43,464 nucleotides of DNA, taken from assembly GCA_022614695.1 (NCBI GenBank), contig JAKEIC010000020.1:1-43464 (forward strand). The letters are read 5' to 3'. The notes under the pieces were generated by a model that worked only from the letters and a program-made list of their open reading frames with translations, ran no database searches and was not told the origin of the DNA. Below, one piece after another: positions 30,883 to 39,820 of the stretch (positions within the stretch are counted from its first letter, which is position 1; every line of letters begins with the position of its first letter). Origin of the DNA: Planctomycetales bacterium. Its GTDB lineage: Bacteria > Planctomycetota > JAKEIC01. A program made the position numbers and the translations under genes.

Positions 30883-33333
30883 ATGGCGCCGCTGCCAACG
30901 CCCCCCGGTGCGCCCGCCCCCCTCCCGGCGGACGCGCTTCGCTGGAGCTGCGACCCGAAGGTCTTCCAGGGCGGCGACACGGCCGCGATCCCGCCGCTCG
31001 CCGAGACGATGGGGCAGGAGCGGGCGCTCGAGGCGCTCCGCATCGGACTCGAGCTCTACGCGCCGGGGTTCAACGTGTACGTCGCGGGGCTCACCGGGAC
31101 GGGCCGCAGCTCCACGGTGAAGCGCATCCTCGAGCACATCCAGCCGGCCTGCGCGCTCGCCTCGGACCGGTGCTACGTCCACAACTTCGCGCAGCCGAGC
31201 GAGCCGCGGCTCCTCACGCTCCCGCGCGGGACGGCCCGCTTCTTCCGCGACGAGATGGCCGACCTCGTGAACTACCTCCGCCGAACGATCCCGCGGATCT
31301 TCGAGGACGAGCGCTTCAAGGCCGACCGCGACGCGATCGTCGAGAAGTACGCGAGGGAGGAGAAGACGCACCTCCGGGAGCTCCAGGGGCGCGTCCAGAA
31401 GGAGGGCTTCGCCCTCGTCCAGATCCAGGTCGGTCCCTTCTCGCAGCCCGAGGTCGTGCCCGTCTGGGAGGGCCAGCCCGTCACCTCGGACCAGCTCGAG
31501 GAGCACGTCCGGAGCGGGGCGCTCCCGACCGCCAAGGCCGAGGAGCTGCGCTCGGGCCAGCGGCGCCTGCACGAGGACCTCGAACGGCACCTCACCCGCG
31601 CCCGGGACCTCGCCCACCACATGGCCCAGGAGATCGAGGACCTCGGCCGCCGCGCCGCCACGCTCGCGATCGAGGGGCCCCTCCGGGACCTCGGGAAGAA
31701 GTACCCGCACGAGGGTGTGGAGGACTACCTACGGGAGGTGCGGGAGGCCGTCCTCGGGGGGCTCGAGCGATTCCAGCACGGCGAGGATGAGGACGGGCGG
31801 CGCCGGCGGCGCCGTGTCACCGACGACCTGACGGAGTTCCAGGTGAACGTCGTCCTCGACCACTACTCGAAGCCCTCCTGCCCGGTGATCGTGGAGAGCG
31901 CGCCCACCTACACGAACCTCTTCGGGACCCTCGAGCGGGTGCCGGACGTGCGCGGCCGCGTCCCGCTCGACCACATGAAGATCCGGGGGGGCTCTCTCCT
32001 CGAGTCGGACGGCGGCTACCTCGTGATGAACGCCCTCGACGTCTTCTCCGAGCCGGGCGTCTGGGTGACCCTCAAGCGGTCGCTCAAGACCGGCGAGCTC
32101 CGGATCCAGCCCCCCGAGGCGCTGACGCTGCTTGGGCCCCCGGCGCTCCGCCCGCAACCGATCCCCTTGAACGTGAAGGTGGTCCTCATCGGGGACCAGC
32201 GCCTCTACCAGATGGCCTCGGTCGTCGAGGAGGACTTCCGCAAGATCTTCAAGGTGCTGGCGGAGTTCGACACCGAGGTGGACCGGACGGCGTCGCGGCT
32301 GCGCCAGTTCGCCCAGGTCGCGAGCAAGATCTGCCGGGAGGAGAAGCTCGGGGCGGTCGAGGCGAGCGGGCTCGCCTCGCTCGCCGAGTTCGCCGTCCGC
32401 CGCGCCGGGCGCCAGGGGAAGCTCTCCGTGCGGTTCTCGGACGTGGCCGACGTCCTCCGCGAGGCCGACCACTGGCGGCGCCACGGCGCCCCGGCGGGAG
32501 GCGACGGGAAGATCTCGGCCGCCCACGTCGAGCGCGCCATCGAGGCGCGCCGCCGCCGCCACGGGCTCCCCGAGGAGAAGCTCCGCGAGTGGATCCGCGA
32601 GGGCGTCATCCTCCTGGATGTCGAGGGCGAGCGGGTCGGGCAGGTGAACGGCCTCGCGGTGCTCGACTACGGCTTCCACTCGTTCGGGAAGCCCTCGCGC
32701 ATCACCGCGACCGTCTCCCCGGGCCGGAGCGGCATCATCAACATCGAGCGCGAGGCCCGGCTCTCGGGAGAGACCCACGACAAGGGGGTCCTGATCCTCG
32801 CGGGGTTCCTCCGCGAGCGGTATGCCCAGGACATCCCGCTCGCGCTCACCGCGAGCCTCGCCTTCGAGCAGAGCTACTCGGGGGTGGACGGCGACTCGGC
32901 CAGCTCCACCGAGATCTACGCCCTCCTCTCGGCGCTCTCGGGGATCCCGCTCCGGCAGTCCCTCGCCGTGACCGGGTCGGTGAACCAGAAGGGCGACATC
33001 CAGGCGATCGGGGGCGTGAACGAGAAGATCGAGGGGTTCTATGACGTCTGCCTGCTGAAGGGGCTGACCGGCCGCCAGGGGGTCCTCGTCCCGCAGGCGA
33101 ACGTCGCCGACCTGATGCTCCGCCCCGACGTGGTCCGCTCCGTGAAGGAAGGCAAGTTCCAGGTCTGGTCCGTGCGGAGCGTGGACGAAGGGATCGCCCT
33201 CCTCACGGGCGCGGCGGCGGGGGAGAGGCGCCCCGACGGGACGTTCCCCCCCGACTCGGTGAACGGCCGCGTGCAGGCGAAGCTCCGGGAGATGGCGATG
33301 AAGGTGAAGGAGTTCGGGCCGGCGGGGGTGTAG
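30883..33333 (+). CDS. Lon-like ATP-dependent serine protease (AAA_32/LonB-type)
   Basis: 816 aa. Walker A is GLTGTGRSS at residues 69-77, with Arg where Lys is usual, as is common in this subfamily. A long insertion of coiled helices (about 110-300) follows, then the AAA part with RGGSLLESDGGYLVMNALDV and KVVLIGDQRLYQ. The C-terminal Lon protease domain has GVDGDSASSTEIYALLSALS and GSVNQKGDIQAIGGVNEKIE. The catalytic pair is Ser672 and Lys715, 43 residues apart, exactly the spacing in E. coli Lon. It should degrade proteins in the cytosol. The ATG start is 34 nt after the previous gene. The GAGCAC array begins 6 nt after the stop. Confidence 0.9.
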   Translation: MAPLPTPPGAPAPLPADALRWSCDPKVFQGGDTAAIPPLAETMGQERALEALRIGLELYAPGFNVYVAGLTGTGRSSTVKRILEHIQPACALASDRCYVHNFAQPSEPRLLTLPRGTARFFRDEMADLVNYLRRTIPRIFEDERFKADRDAIVEKYAREEKTHLRELQGRVQKEGFALVQIQVGPFSQPEVVPVWEGQPVTSDQLEEHVRSGALPTAKAEELRSGQRRLHEDLERHLTRARDLAHHMAQEIEDLGRRAATLAIEGPLRDLGKKYPHEGVEDYLREVREAVLGGLERFQHGEDEDGRRRRRRVTDDLTEFQVNVVLDHYSKPSCPVIVESAPTYTNLFGTLERVPDVRGRVPLDHMKIRGGSLLESDGGYLVMNALDVFSEPGVWVTLKRSLKTGELRIQPPEALTLLGPPALRPQPIPLNVKVVLIGDQRLYQMASVVEEDFRKIFKVLAEFDTEVDRTASRLRQFAQVASKICREEKLGAVEASGLASLAEFAVRRAGRQGKLSVRFSDVADVLREADHWRRHGAPAGGDGKISAAHVERAIEARRRRHGLPEEKLREWIREGVILLDVEGERVGQVNGLAVLDYGFHSFGKPSRITATVSPGRSGIINIEREARLSGETHDKGVLILAGFLRERYAQDIPLALTASLAFEQSYSGVDGDSASSTEIYALLSALSGIPLRQSLAVTGSVNQKGDIQAIGGVNEKIEGFYDVCLLKGLTGRQGVLVPQANVADLMLRPDVVRSVKEGKFQVWSVRSVDEGIALLTGAAAGERRPDGTFPPDSVNGRVQAKLREMAMKVKEFGPAGV

Positions 33334-33339
33334 GCCGGC

Positions 33340-33363
33340 GAGCACGAGGACGAGCACGAGCAC
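33340..33363 (+). repeat. Hexanucleotide array, 4 units (GAGCAC type)
   Basis: Units GAGCAC, GAGGAC, GAGCAC, GAGCAC in the direction of the Lon-like gene. The palindrome GCCGGC (33334-33339) fills the gap to the stop codon. Confidence 0.8.
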
Positions 33364-33417
33364 GAATCACGAAAGAGGGGAGGGCGGGACGCGGGACCGC
33401 GGCCAGGAGCCCGAGAC

Positions 33418-33538
33418 GTGCCCTGCGGGGGAGGCCGAGACAGTCTGCCCCGCGTGCGGGGCGCCGGTCGAGCCGGTGAAGTGCAAGCTCGTCTGCACCC
33501 GCTGCCGCGCCGTCGTCGTGAACTGCGCGGATTCGTAG
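33418..33538 (+). CDS. Small zinc-ribbon protein, apparently frameshifted
   Basis: The frame ending at 33538 encodes ETVCPACGAPVEPVKCKLVC then TRCRAVVVNCADS, a compact zinc ribbon with CxxC and CxxxxCxxC pairs and a final NC. That frame has no ATG, GTG or TTG after its last upstream stop (33305). A GTG at 33418 with AGGAG 8 nt before it is in another frame; removing one G from the five-G run at 33427-33431 joins it to the ribbon and gives about 39 aa. So the gene is either interrupted by a one-base change, affected by an assembly error, or uses an unusual start. Very small zinc ribbons of this type occur as stand-alone genes. Function unknown. Confidence 0.55.
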
Positions 33539-33547
33539 GCGCGGAGG

Positions 33548-35602
33548 CTATTCCTTCCGGGCGACCTTCCCAGGCTCCGCCGCCCGACGGGGCTCCGGCG
33601 CCTTCGGCGCCTCTGCGCGGGCGCGGCCGGGCGGCTCGGGCTTCTCGCGCGGCGGCTCGACGCCGTTCCCGCCGGGGGGCGGGGACGCGGGCGCCGAGAG
33701 GCCCAGGTCCTTGCGGTGCCTCTCGAGCGCGGCTGCGAACTCGGTCGCGTCCATCACCTCGACCTCGAGGAGGTCCTTCGCGAGTCTCTCGAGGAGGGTC
33801 CGCCTCCCCGTCAGGATCTCGCGCGTGCGGTCGCGGCACTCGCGGACGATCCGCGCCACCTCGCTGTCTATGGTCGCGAGGGTCTCCTGCGAGAAGTTCC
33901 CCTTGGCGATCTCCGCCGGGGCGACGCCCAGGAAGGCCCGGCCGTCCGCCCTCTCGAACGTGAGCGGGCCCACCTTCTCGCTCATTCCGAAGCGGCAGAC
34001 CATGCTCCGGGCGAGGTCGGTGACCCGGTCCAGGTCGTTCTCCGCCCCCGTCGAGATCTCGCCGAAGGCGAGCTCCTCGGCCGTGCGGCCGCCGAGCGAG
34101 ACGCAGATCTTGTCGAGCAGCTCCCGCTTCGTCACGAGGTACCGGTCGGTCTCCGGGAGCTGCAGCGTGTAGCCGAGCGCCCCGTGGCCGCGCGGGACGA
34201 TGCTCACCTTATGGACCGGGTCGGCGCCGGGGAGGCTCGACGCCACCAGCGCGTGCCCGCACTCGTGGTAGGCGATCACCTCCTTCTCGCGCGGCCGGAT
34301 CACGCGCGAGCGCCGCTCGGGTCCCGTCATCACGCGGTCAATGGCCTCCTCCACGTCCGCCATCGTGATCTTGTCCCGGTCGCGGCGGGCGGCGAGCAGC
34401 GCCGCCTCGTTCATCACGTTGGCGAGGTCGGCGCCGGTGAACCCCGGGGTCCGGGCGGCGACCACCTTCAGGTCCACCTCGGGACCGAGCGCCTTCCCGC
34501 GCGCGTGGACCTCGAGGATCGCCTCGCGCCCCTTCGCGTCGGGGTGATCGAGCACCACCTGGCGGTCGAAGCGGCCGGGGCGCAGCAGCGCCGGGTCGAG
34601 GATGTCGGGCCGGTTCGTCGCGGCGAGCACGATGATCCCGGCGTTCGGCTCGAACCCGTCCATCTCGACGAGGAGCTGGTTCAACGTCTGCTCGCGCTCC
34701 TCCTGCCCGCCCCCGAGCCCGGCCCCCCGGTGGCGCCCGACCGCGTCAATCTCGTCCACGAAGATGATGCACGGGGCCTTCTGCTTGGCCTTGGCGAAGA
34801 GGTCCCGGACCCGGGCGGCGCCCACGCCCACGAACATCTCCATGAACTCGGGCCCGGAGACCGTGATGAAGGGCACCCCCGCCTCGCCCGCGACGGCGCG
34901 CGCGATGAGGGTCTTCCCCGTCCCGGGAGGGCCGGCGAGCATGACCCCCTTCGGGATCTTCCCGCCGAGGCGGCGGAACCGGTCCGGGCTCTTGAGGTAC
35001 GCGATGATCTCCTGCAACTCCTCCTTCGCCTCCTCGCACCCCGCGACGTCGGCGAAGGTCGTCCCGGTGTTCCGCTCGAGGCTGATCCGCGCCTTGCTCT
35101 TCCCGAACGCCATCACCTGCTCGCCGTAGCCCCCGACCCGCCGCATGAAGAGGAGGGCGAGGAACCCCACGAGGAGGAGAGTCGGTAGCAGCAGCAGGAG
35201 CGTCGGCCCGATGTGGCGGTTCACCTGGCCCTCGAACCTGGGGACGTTCTTCTCCCGGAGGGTCTCGATCAGCTTGTCGTCGGGCCGGATCCGCACCGTG
35301 TAGAACCTCTTGGAGCCCGCGGCCGCGGGGGCGCCGGGGGGAGGAGGCTCGGCGGTCCCGCCCGGGAGGTCCCCCTGGTACTCCCCCTCGATCAGCTCGT
35401 CGCCCACCTGGACCTTCAGAAGCTGACCGTTCGCGAGCAGCGCCAGGAACTGCGAGTAAGTCAGCTCCTCGCCCCCGTCCGGCCGCGCCATCATGACCAC
35501 GATGAGCGCGACGACCAAGAGCACGATGATCCAGGTCCCCGGCGTGAAACGCCGGGCCGGAGGGGGGGGCGGCGTGCGCGGCCTGGGGAGGTTCTGGGGC
35601 AT
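33548..35602 (-). CDS. ftsH: ATP-dependent zinc metalloprotease FtsH
   Basis: 684 aa. Two membrane helices at 23-39 and about 131-153 enclose the periplasmic FtsH extracellular domain ([15 protein letters not shown]). The AAA module has Walker A GPPGTGKT (224-231), Walker [12 protein letters not shown] with Asp283 and Glu284, and the [22 protein letters not shown]. The zinc site is HECGH at 446-450 (usually HEAGH), and the third ligand is in the [11 protein letters not shown] block. The last 45 residues are a Pro/Glu/Ala-rich tail not typical of E. coli FtsH. It forms a membrane hexamer that degrades membrane and regulatory proteins. TAGAAT lies 22 nt upstream of the ATG. Confidence 0.95.
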   Translation of the reverse strand: MPQNLPRPRTPPPPPARRFTPGTWIIVLLVVALIVVMMARPDGGEELTYSQFLALLANGQLLKVQVGDELIEGEYQGDLPGGTAEPPPPGAPAAAGSKRFYTVRIRPDDKLIETLREKNVPRFEGQVNRHIGPTLLLLLPTLLLVGFLALLFMRRVGGYGEQVMAFGKSKARISLERNTGTTFADVAGCEEAKEELQEIIAYLKSPDRFRRLGGKIPKGVMLAGPPGTGKTLIARAVAGEAGVPFITVSGPEFMEMFVGVGAARVRDLFAKAKQKAPCIIFVDEIDAVGRHRGAGLGGGQEEREQTLNQLLVEMDGFEPNAGIIVLAATNRPDILDPALLRPGRFDRQVVLDHPDAKGREAILEVHARGKALGPEVDLKVVAARTPGFTGADLANVMNEAALLAARRDRDKITMADVEEAIDRVMTGPERRSRVIRPREKEVIAYHECGHALVASSLPGADPVHKVSIVPRGHGALGYTLQLPETDRYLVTKRELLDKICVSLGGRTAEELAFGEISTGAENDLDRVTDLARSMVCRFGMSEKVGPLTFERADGRAFLGVAPAEIAKGNFSQETLATIDSEVARIVRECRDRTREILTGRRTLLERLAKDLLEVEVMDATEFAAALERHRKDLGLSAPASPPPGGNGVEPPREKPEPPGRARAEAPKAPEPRRAAEPGKVARKE

Positions 35603-35653
35603 CTTGCGGGGATGTTCCGCGAGGATTCTACAGGCCGTGCCCGCCCGGCGCGA

Positions 35654-35965
35654 TCAGTGCAGGACCTCCTGGTAGTCCAGTCCGTCCGCGAAGACGAGCC
35701 GGAGCCAGGCGTGCGAGAGGGACCGGCTCTCGAACCAGAGCTGGACCTCGACGGACCGCGGGTCCCCGAGGGTCCCCTCGGGGACGTCCCGCCCCATGCG
35801 GTAGACCCAGACGTCCCCGGAGCGGGTGTCGGGCTCGCCGGCGATCTCGCGCACGGAGTCTTCGTTGAGCCCCCGGAGCTCCCCGGCGAGAAGCGGGCGG
35901 AACGGGAAGGGTCGAACGGAATCCAACGCGGCTCCTCCTACCCTCTCGATTCGAGTCCTGTTCAT
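35654..35965 (-). CDS. Small hypothetical protein (103 aa)
   Basis: An ATG (complement of 35963-35965) with GGGGCAG next to it. The protein is a compact beta-rich domain: FPFRPLLAGELRGLNEDSVR, GEPDTRSGDVWVYRMGRDV, VEVQLWFESRSLSHAWLRLV, ending FADGLDYQEVLH. The pattern recalls small SmpA/OmlA-like 'GxPd...gd.wvY' domains in which a helix is followed by strands, but there is no signal peptide, so this is only a fold-level hint. It follows FtsH's promoter region on the same strand and is divergent from archease. Confidence 0.6.
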   Translation of the reverse strand: MNRTRIERVGGAALDSVRPFPFRPLLAGELRGLNEDSVREIAGEPDTRSGDVWVYRMGRDVPEGTLGDPRSVEVQLWFESRSLSHAWLRLVFADGLDYQEVLH

Positions 35966-36075
35966 CTGCCCCGCGTATCGGCGGGATCCCTGCCTCGGCT
36001 TGAAGTAATGGAGGGGCGGGCAGAGTCGGGCGGCATCCGCCTCAGCCGCTTCCTGTGCTATCTTGAAGCAACCTC

Positions 36076-36501
36076 GTGCGGGCCAAGAGGTTCTACGAGC
36101 TGCTTCCCCACACCGCGGACCTCGGGATCCGCGTCCGCGGCCGGAGCCTCGAAGACCTCTTCCGGAACGCCGCCCGGGCTCTCGTGGACCTGCACACGGA
36201 CCTGCGGACCGTGGTGGTCCGGGAACGAGTGCGCATATTGGTCGAGGGCATGGACACGCCAGACCTCCTCCGGCGCTGGCTCGCAGAGCTGCACTACCTC
36301 TACGAAACGCGCCGGCTCCTCCTCCCGGAGGCCCGCTTTTCGGAGCTGGCGGAGACCCGCCTCGCGGCAGAGGCGGCCGGCGAGGTCTTCGACGCTGCCC
36401 GTCACGAGGCGCGCGGGGAGATCAAGGCCGTGACGCACCATGGCCTCTCGGTGAGGAGGCTCCGCAGCGTCTGGGTCGCCGAGGTGATTTTCGACCTCTG
36501 A
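36076..36501 (+). CDS. Archease-family protein
   Basis: 141 aa, GTG start. It carries the archease signature: FYELLPHTADLGIRVRGRSL at the N-terminus with its metal-binding Asp, MDTPDLLRRWLAELHYLYET in the middle, and IKAVTHHGLSVRRL near the end, closing with VAEVIFDL. Archease is a partner that activates the RNA ligase RtcB by promoting its guanylation and turnover. RtcB is not in this window; the neighbours are not RNA-related. TATCTT 11 nt before the GTG is a possible -10 box. Confidence 0.9.
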   Translation: MRAKRFYELLPHTADLGIRVRGRSLEDLFRNAARALVDLHTDLRTVVVRERVRILVEGMDTPDLLRRWLAELHYLYETRRLLLPEARFSELAETRLAAEAAGEVFDAARHEARGEIKAVTHHGLSVRRLRSVWVAEVIFDL

Positions 36502-36513
36502 TCCCCCCCCACC

Positions 36514-36542
36514 TTGACGGCCGGGGCGAACCGGACTCAAAT
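36514..36542 (+). promoter_or_regulatory. Sigma-70-type promoter for secreted paralog 2
   Basis: TTGACG (36514-36519), a 17-nt spacer and TCAAAT (36537-36542), with the ATG at 36573. Confidence 0.5.
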
Positions 36543-36572
36543 CGCGATCGTTTCACCCTCCGGGTGCAGGGT

Positions 36573-37922
36573 ATGACGCTCGACCGCGCCGTGTGGTCCT
36601 CGGGGCTGCTCACCGCGCTTGCGGTGGCGGGCGGGTTTCCGGACGCGGCCGCCCTCGGTCCCCAGGACCCGGCTCCCGTCGTCCTCGGCGACCCGATCCG
36701 GGACGAGGAGGGGGGCTTCGAGGTCCGGGTGCCTAAGGGGGCGAAGCCCGCCAAGTCGCTCCATCCGAGCATCCGCAAGGTCTTCAGCTACAGCCACGAG
36801 GGAGGCTACGAGGGCTCGTTCATGATGGCCGCCCAGCCCGTGCCTCCCGGGTTCCGGGTCGGGGAGTACGTGGACGAGACGAAGGCCCTCTTCGCGGCGA
36901 GCGGGTTCACGCCGGTGGACGAGCGAAAGACGTACGACTCGAAGACCGGCTCCGCCGCCATGCTCCGTCTGGACGCCCCCGCGGGCGGCGCTCCCGAGGG
37001 CTTCGTCCAGGTGGAGGCGACCCTGGACCTCTACTTCTACTCCCAGCCAGGTCGGGTCCTCTTCGCGGGCTTCGCGTATCCCAAGGCCCAGGCGGCGGAA
37101 TGGCGCCGGGTCATGCGCGAGATCCTCTACTCAGTCCGCATCATCTCGGTCCCCGACGATCGCCTGAAGGCTCCCGACCCCGCGGAGAGGGTGGAGGACG
37201 ACGCCCTGCTGCTCCTCCACCCGAAGACGACCGCCCCCGCCGCGGTGAAGGCCGTTCGGGAGGACCTCGCCGCTGCCCTCGCCTTCGTGCGCGACCTCAC
37301 GGGCGGGCCCGCCGCCCCCAAGCTCAAGGTCCACCTCTTCCCCGACGCCGCGAGGGTGAAGGCCGCCTGGGATGGGGCGGGCGCGGACCTCCCCGCGGCG
37401 CTCTACGTCCCCCAGGGCCGGCTCCTGCTGGCCCACGCGGCCCCGCTCGTCCCTCCCGCGCGGACGCTCGGCTCGCGCTGCGAGGGGGTGCTCGTGGCCT
37501 ACCTCGACGGGGTCCTCGGGACCCCCTACGGGGTCCCTCCGTGGCTCGAGGAGGGGCTGCGGCAGGGCGCGCGGGCCTCGAAGCGTGCGGGGAGCAAGAT
37601 CACGGCGGACCCGAAGTCCTCGCCCCTCGCGAAGTGGATCCGCGAGGCGGGACGCAAGGCCGCCTTCCCCCCGATCCGGGCGCTGCTCGAGGCCCCGGCG
37701 GCGGACTTCACCTCCGAGAAGCCCGAGTCCCAGCCGCTGGCCATGGCCCTCGTCCTCGCCTCGCGCGCGAGCAAGGACGAGAAGCGGAGGGCGATCATCC
37801 CGCGGTTCCTCGAGGAGTTCCGGCGCCACCGCGACCCCGACCTCGCCCTGGCCACGGCTCTCGAGGGCGTGGACCTCGACGCGCTGGAGGCGGAGGCGAG
37901 GGCCCTCCTCGCGAAGGTGTAG
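36573..37922 (+). CDS. Secreted protein, degenerate gluzincin-like family (paralog 2)
   Basis: 449 aa; signal-like N-terminus (SSGLLTALAVAGGFPDAAA). An N-terminal beta domain (GFEVRVPKGAKPAKSLHPSI, YDSKTGSAAMLRLD) leads through ILYSVRIISVPDDRLKAP to the shared helical half: LAFVRDLTGGPAAPKLKVHL, DLPAALYVPQGRLLLAHA, then S301-R-C-E304-G-V, PPWLEEGLRQGARA (W324, E327) and FLEEFRRHRDPDLALATALE. The C-E-G at 303-305 lies where gluzincin HExxH should be; only the Glu remains. Its neighbour 5 nt downstream is a close copy, showing a tandem duplication. Likely periplasmic or surface; function unknown. Confidence 0.7.
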   Translation: MTLDRAVWSSGLLTALAVAGGFPDAAALGPQDPAPVVLGDPIRDEEGGFEVRVPKGAKPAKSLHPSIRKVFSYSHEGGYEGSFMMAAQPVPPGFRVGEYVDETKALFAASGFTPVDERKTYDSKTGSAAMLRLDAPAGGAPEGFVQVEATLDLYFYSQPGRVLFAGFAYPKAQAAEWRRVMREILYSVRIISVPDDRLKAPDPAERVEDDALLLLHPKTTAPAAVKAVREDLAAALAFVRDLTGGPAAPKLKVHLFPDAARVKAAWDGAGADLPAALYVPQGRLLLAHAAPLVPPARTLGSRCEGVLVAYLDGVLGTPYGVPPWLEEGLRQGARASKRAGSKITADPKSSPLAKWIREAGRKAAFPPIRALLEAPAADFTSEKPESQPLAMALVLASRASKDEKRRAIIPRFLEEFRRHRDPDLALATALEGVDLDALEAEARALLAKV

Positions 37923-37927
37923 TGCCC

Positions 37928-39232
37928 GTGCGGCCCCGCCCATTCGCGACGCTTGCGCTCGCCGTCGCTCTCGCCCCGGGCGCCCGAGCGCAGGACCCCG
38001 CGGCCGCCCTCGAGCTGGCGGAGACGGTCCGCAGCGAGGAGCTGGGGGTGGAGTTCAGGCTCCCCAAGGGCGCCCGGCCCGAGAAGCCCAAGCACTCGTT
38101 CTTCAAGCTGAGCTATCTGATCGCGCTCGACGTGGAAGGGGAGGGCTCCCGCGGGCGACTCTCCCTTGCGCAGGCTCGGGAGGGGGAGACGCTCGAGGAG
38201 CTGATGGAGAACAACAAGCTCGCCTCCGCGCGCGACGGGCTCACGATCACCGAGGAGCGTCGCGGTTTCGACCCCCGCACCGGCGCCTCGGGCTTCCACC
38301 GCTCCCTCCACGCCGAGACAGGCTGGGTCTGGTTCGAGCACTTCTACGGGGGTCCCCCGGGTCGGACCGTGATGGTGAGCTTCGGGTACTGGAAGGATGC
38401 CGAGAAGCTCTGGGGCCGCGTCGCCCGCGAGATCCTCTACTCGTTCCGGGTGACTTGGGTCCCCGACGACCGGCTGAAGCCACCCGAGAACGCGGAGCGG
38501 GCCGAGGACGAGACGCTGATCCTCCTGCACGCGAAGGCGACCCCGGCGCCCGCCGTCCGGGCCTTCCGCGAGGACGTGGCGGCGGCTCTTGCCCTGGCGC
38601 GCGACCTCACCGGCGGCCCGGCCGCCGGGAAGCTCAAGGCCCACCTCTTCGCCGACGCCGCCAAGATGAAGGCCTGTTGGGACGGCGCCGCCGCGGACCT
38701 CCCCGCCGTCCTCTACTGCCCCCAGGGGCGTCTCCTCTTCGCCCATGTCACCCCCTGCCCGACCCCCGCCCGGACCCTGGGGAGCCGGTGCGAAGGGGTG
38801 CTCGCGGCCTATCTCGACGCCTTCCTGGGGACCCCGTTCGGGATCCCGCCCTGGCTCGAGGCGGGTCTCCGGGAGGCCGCCCGATCCGCAAGGAGGTCGG
38901 GGAGCAAGCTGGTCCTCGACTCGAAGTCCTCGCCGTTGGCCGACTGGATCCGGAAGGCGGGTCGGAAGGCTCCCTACCCCCCGATCCGGGCGCTCCTCGA
39001 GGCGAAGGCGGGTGACTTCACTCCCGAGAAGCCGGAGTCCCTCGCGCTCTCGATGGCCGTGGTCCTCGCCTCGCGCGCGAGCAAGGACGAGAAGAGGAAG
39101 GGGGTCGTCCCGCGCTTCCTCGAGGACTTCCGCCGCCACCGCGACCCCGACCTCGCCATGGCAACGGCTCTCGAAGGCGCCGACCTCGACGCCCTGGAGG
39201 CGGAGGCGAAGGGACTCCTCGGGAAGACGTAG
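37928..39232 (+). CDS. Secreted protein, degenerate gluzincin-like family (paralog 3)
   Basis: 434 aa from the GTG at 37928 (a GTG at 37922 overlaps the previous stop and is an alternative). Signal peptide TLALAVALAPGARAQ. It closely follows paralog 2: EFRLPKGARPEKPKHSFFKL, RGFDPRTGASGFHRSLH, ILYSFRVTWVPDDRLKPPEN, LALARDLTGGPAAGKLKAHL, YCPQGRLLFAHVT, SRCEGVLAAYLDAFLGTPFG and PPWLEAGLREAARS, then RFLEDFRRHRDPDLAMATAL. It lacks HExxH like the others. Most differences lie in the N-terminal domain, suggesting that part sets specificity (inference). The stop is directly followed by a 20-bp stem hairpin. Confidence 0.7.
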   Translation: MRPRPFATLALAVALAPGARAQDPAAALELAETVRSEELGVEFRLPKGARPEKPKHSFFKLSYLIALDVEGEGSRGRLSLAQAREGETLEELMENNKLASARDGLTITEERRGFDPRTGASGFHRSLHAETGWVWFEHFYGGPPGRTVMVSFGYWKDAEKLWGRVAREILYSFRVTWVPDDRLKPPENAERAEDETLILLHAKATPAPAVRAFREDVAAALALARDLTGGPAAGKLKAHLFADAAKMKACWDGAAADLPAVLYCPQGRLLFAHVTPCPTPARTLGSRCEGVLAAYLDAFLGTPFGIPPWLEAGLREAARSARRSGSKLVLDSKSSPLADWIRKAGRKAPYPPIRALLEAKAGDFTPEKPESLALSMAVVLASRASKDEKRKGVVPRFLEDFRRHRDPDLAMATALEGADLDALEAEAKGLLGKT

Positions 39233-39287
39233 CTAGCCCGACGGATCCGCGCGAGGTGAAGGACAATGCGCGAATCCGTCGGGCTAG
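39233..39287. terminator. Long hairpin between convergent genes
   Basis: CTAGCCCGACGGATCCGCGC (39233-39252) pairs with 39268-39287 with 19 of 20 matches and a 15-nt loop. It starts at the base after the paralog 3 stop and ends 11 nt before the DUF3592 stop, so it can serve both strands. There is no T-run. Confidence 0.6.
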
Positions 39288-39298
39288 TATCCCCAACC

Positions 39299-39820
39299 CT
39301 AGTGCCGTCGGGTCCGACTCCACCGGGGAGCGACTCCATCCGCGGCGATCCAGCGAGCCACAGCGAAGAGACAGAGCAATAGGATCGCGACGCCTGCCAG
39401 CAGCCAGCTCCACCTCGGCGGTCCCCACGTCATGTGAAGCACCGCTCGCGACGGGTCCGTCACGTTCACCCAACACGTCGTCCGGGTTCCGGGCCTCAGG
39501 TTCACGAGCAGGGCCTCGGCCTGCTCGAAGTCGAGGGTGACTCTCTCGGGCCACTCGGCGAACCGGGTCCCCTGCCTGTGCTTCCCGCCGACCTCGAACT
39601 CGTAACGAACCGCGGGTGAAAAATCGCTGTCGGCAGTCATCACCGACCACGGTGGAATTGTGTCCACCGCAAGAATGATGCAGTCGGTCTCGGCCCAGGC
39701 GTCCGGCTGGAATCGCCCCTGCGCGATCCCGAGGCCGTAGACCCAGAACCCGGTCACGAACAGGCCGATGGTTGCCACGGCGCTCGCGAAGCCAAGCCAG
39801 AACCTCGTCTTGGTCAGCAA
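39299..39820 (-). CDS. DUF3592-type membrane protein
   Basis: 173 aa from a TTG with GGGAGGG 8 nt upstream and TAGACT (-10 like) 18 nt upstream. Two membrane helices at about 9-31 (LGFASAVATIGLFVTGFWVY) and about 138-156 (WLLAGVAILLLCLFAVARW) flank an extracytoplasmic beta domain: ETDCIILAVDTI, VRYEFEVGGKHRQGTRF, LVNLRPGTRTTCWVNVTDPS. This is the DUF3592 layout, with 'Y.F.V.G..Y.G' and 'G....V.VNP.DP' signatures. Function unknown. Base composition is clearly less GC-rich than the surroundings, a sign of recent transfer or relaxed selection. Confidence 0.75.
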   Translation of the reverse strand: MLTKTRFWLGFASAVATIGLFVTGFWVYGLGIAQGRFQPDAWAETDCIILAVDTIPPWSVMTADSDFSPAVRYEFEVGGKHRQGTRFAEWPERVTLDFEQAEALLVNLRPGTRTTCWVNVTDPSRAVLHMTWGPPRWSWLLAGVAILLLCLFAVARWIAADGVAPRWSRTRRH

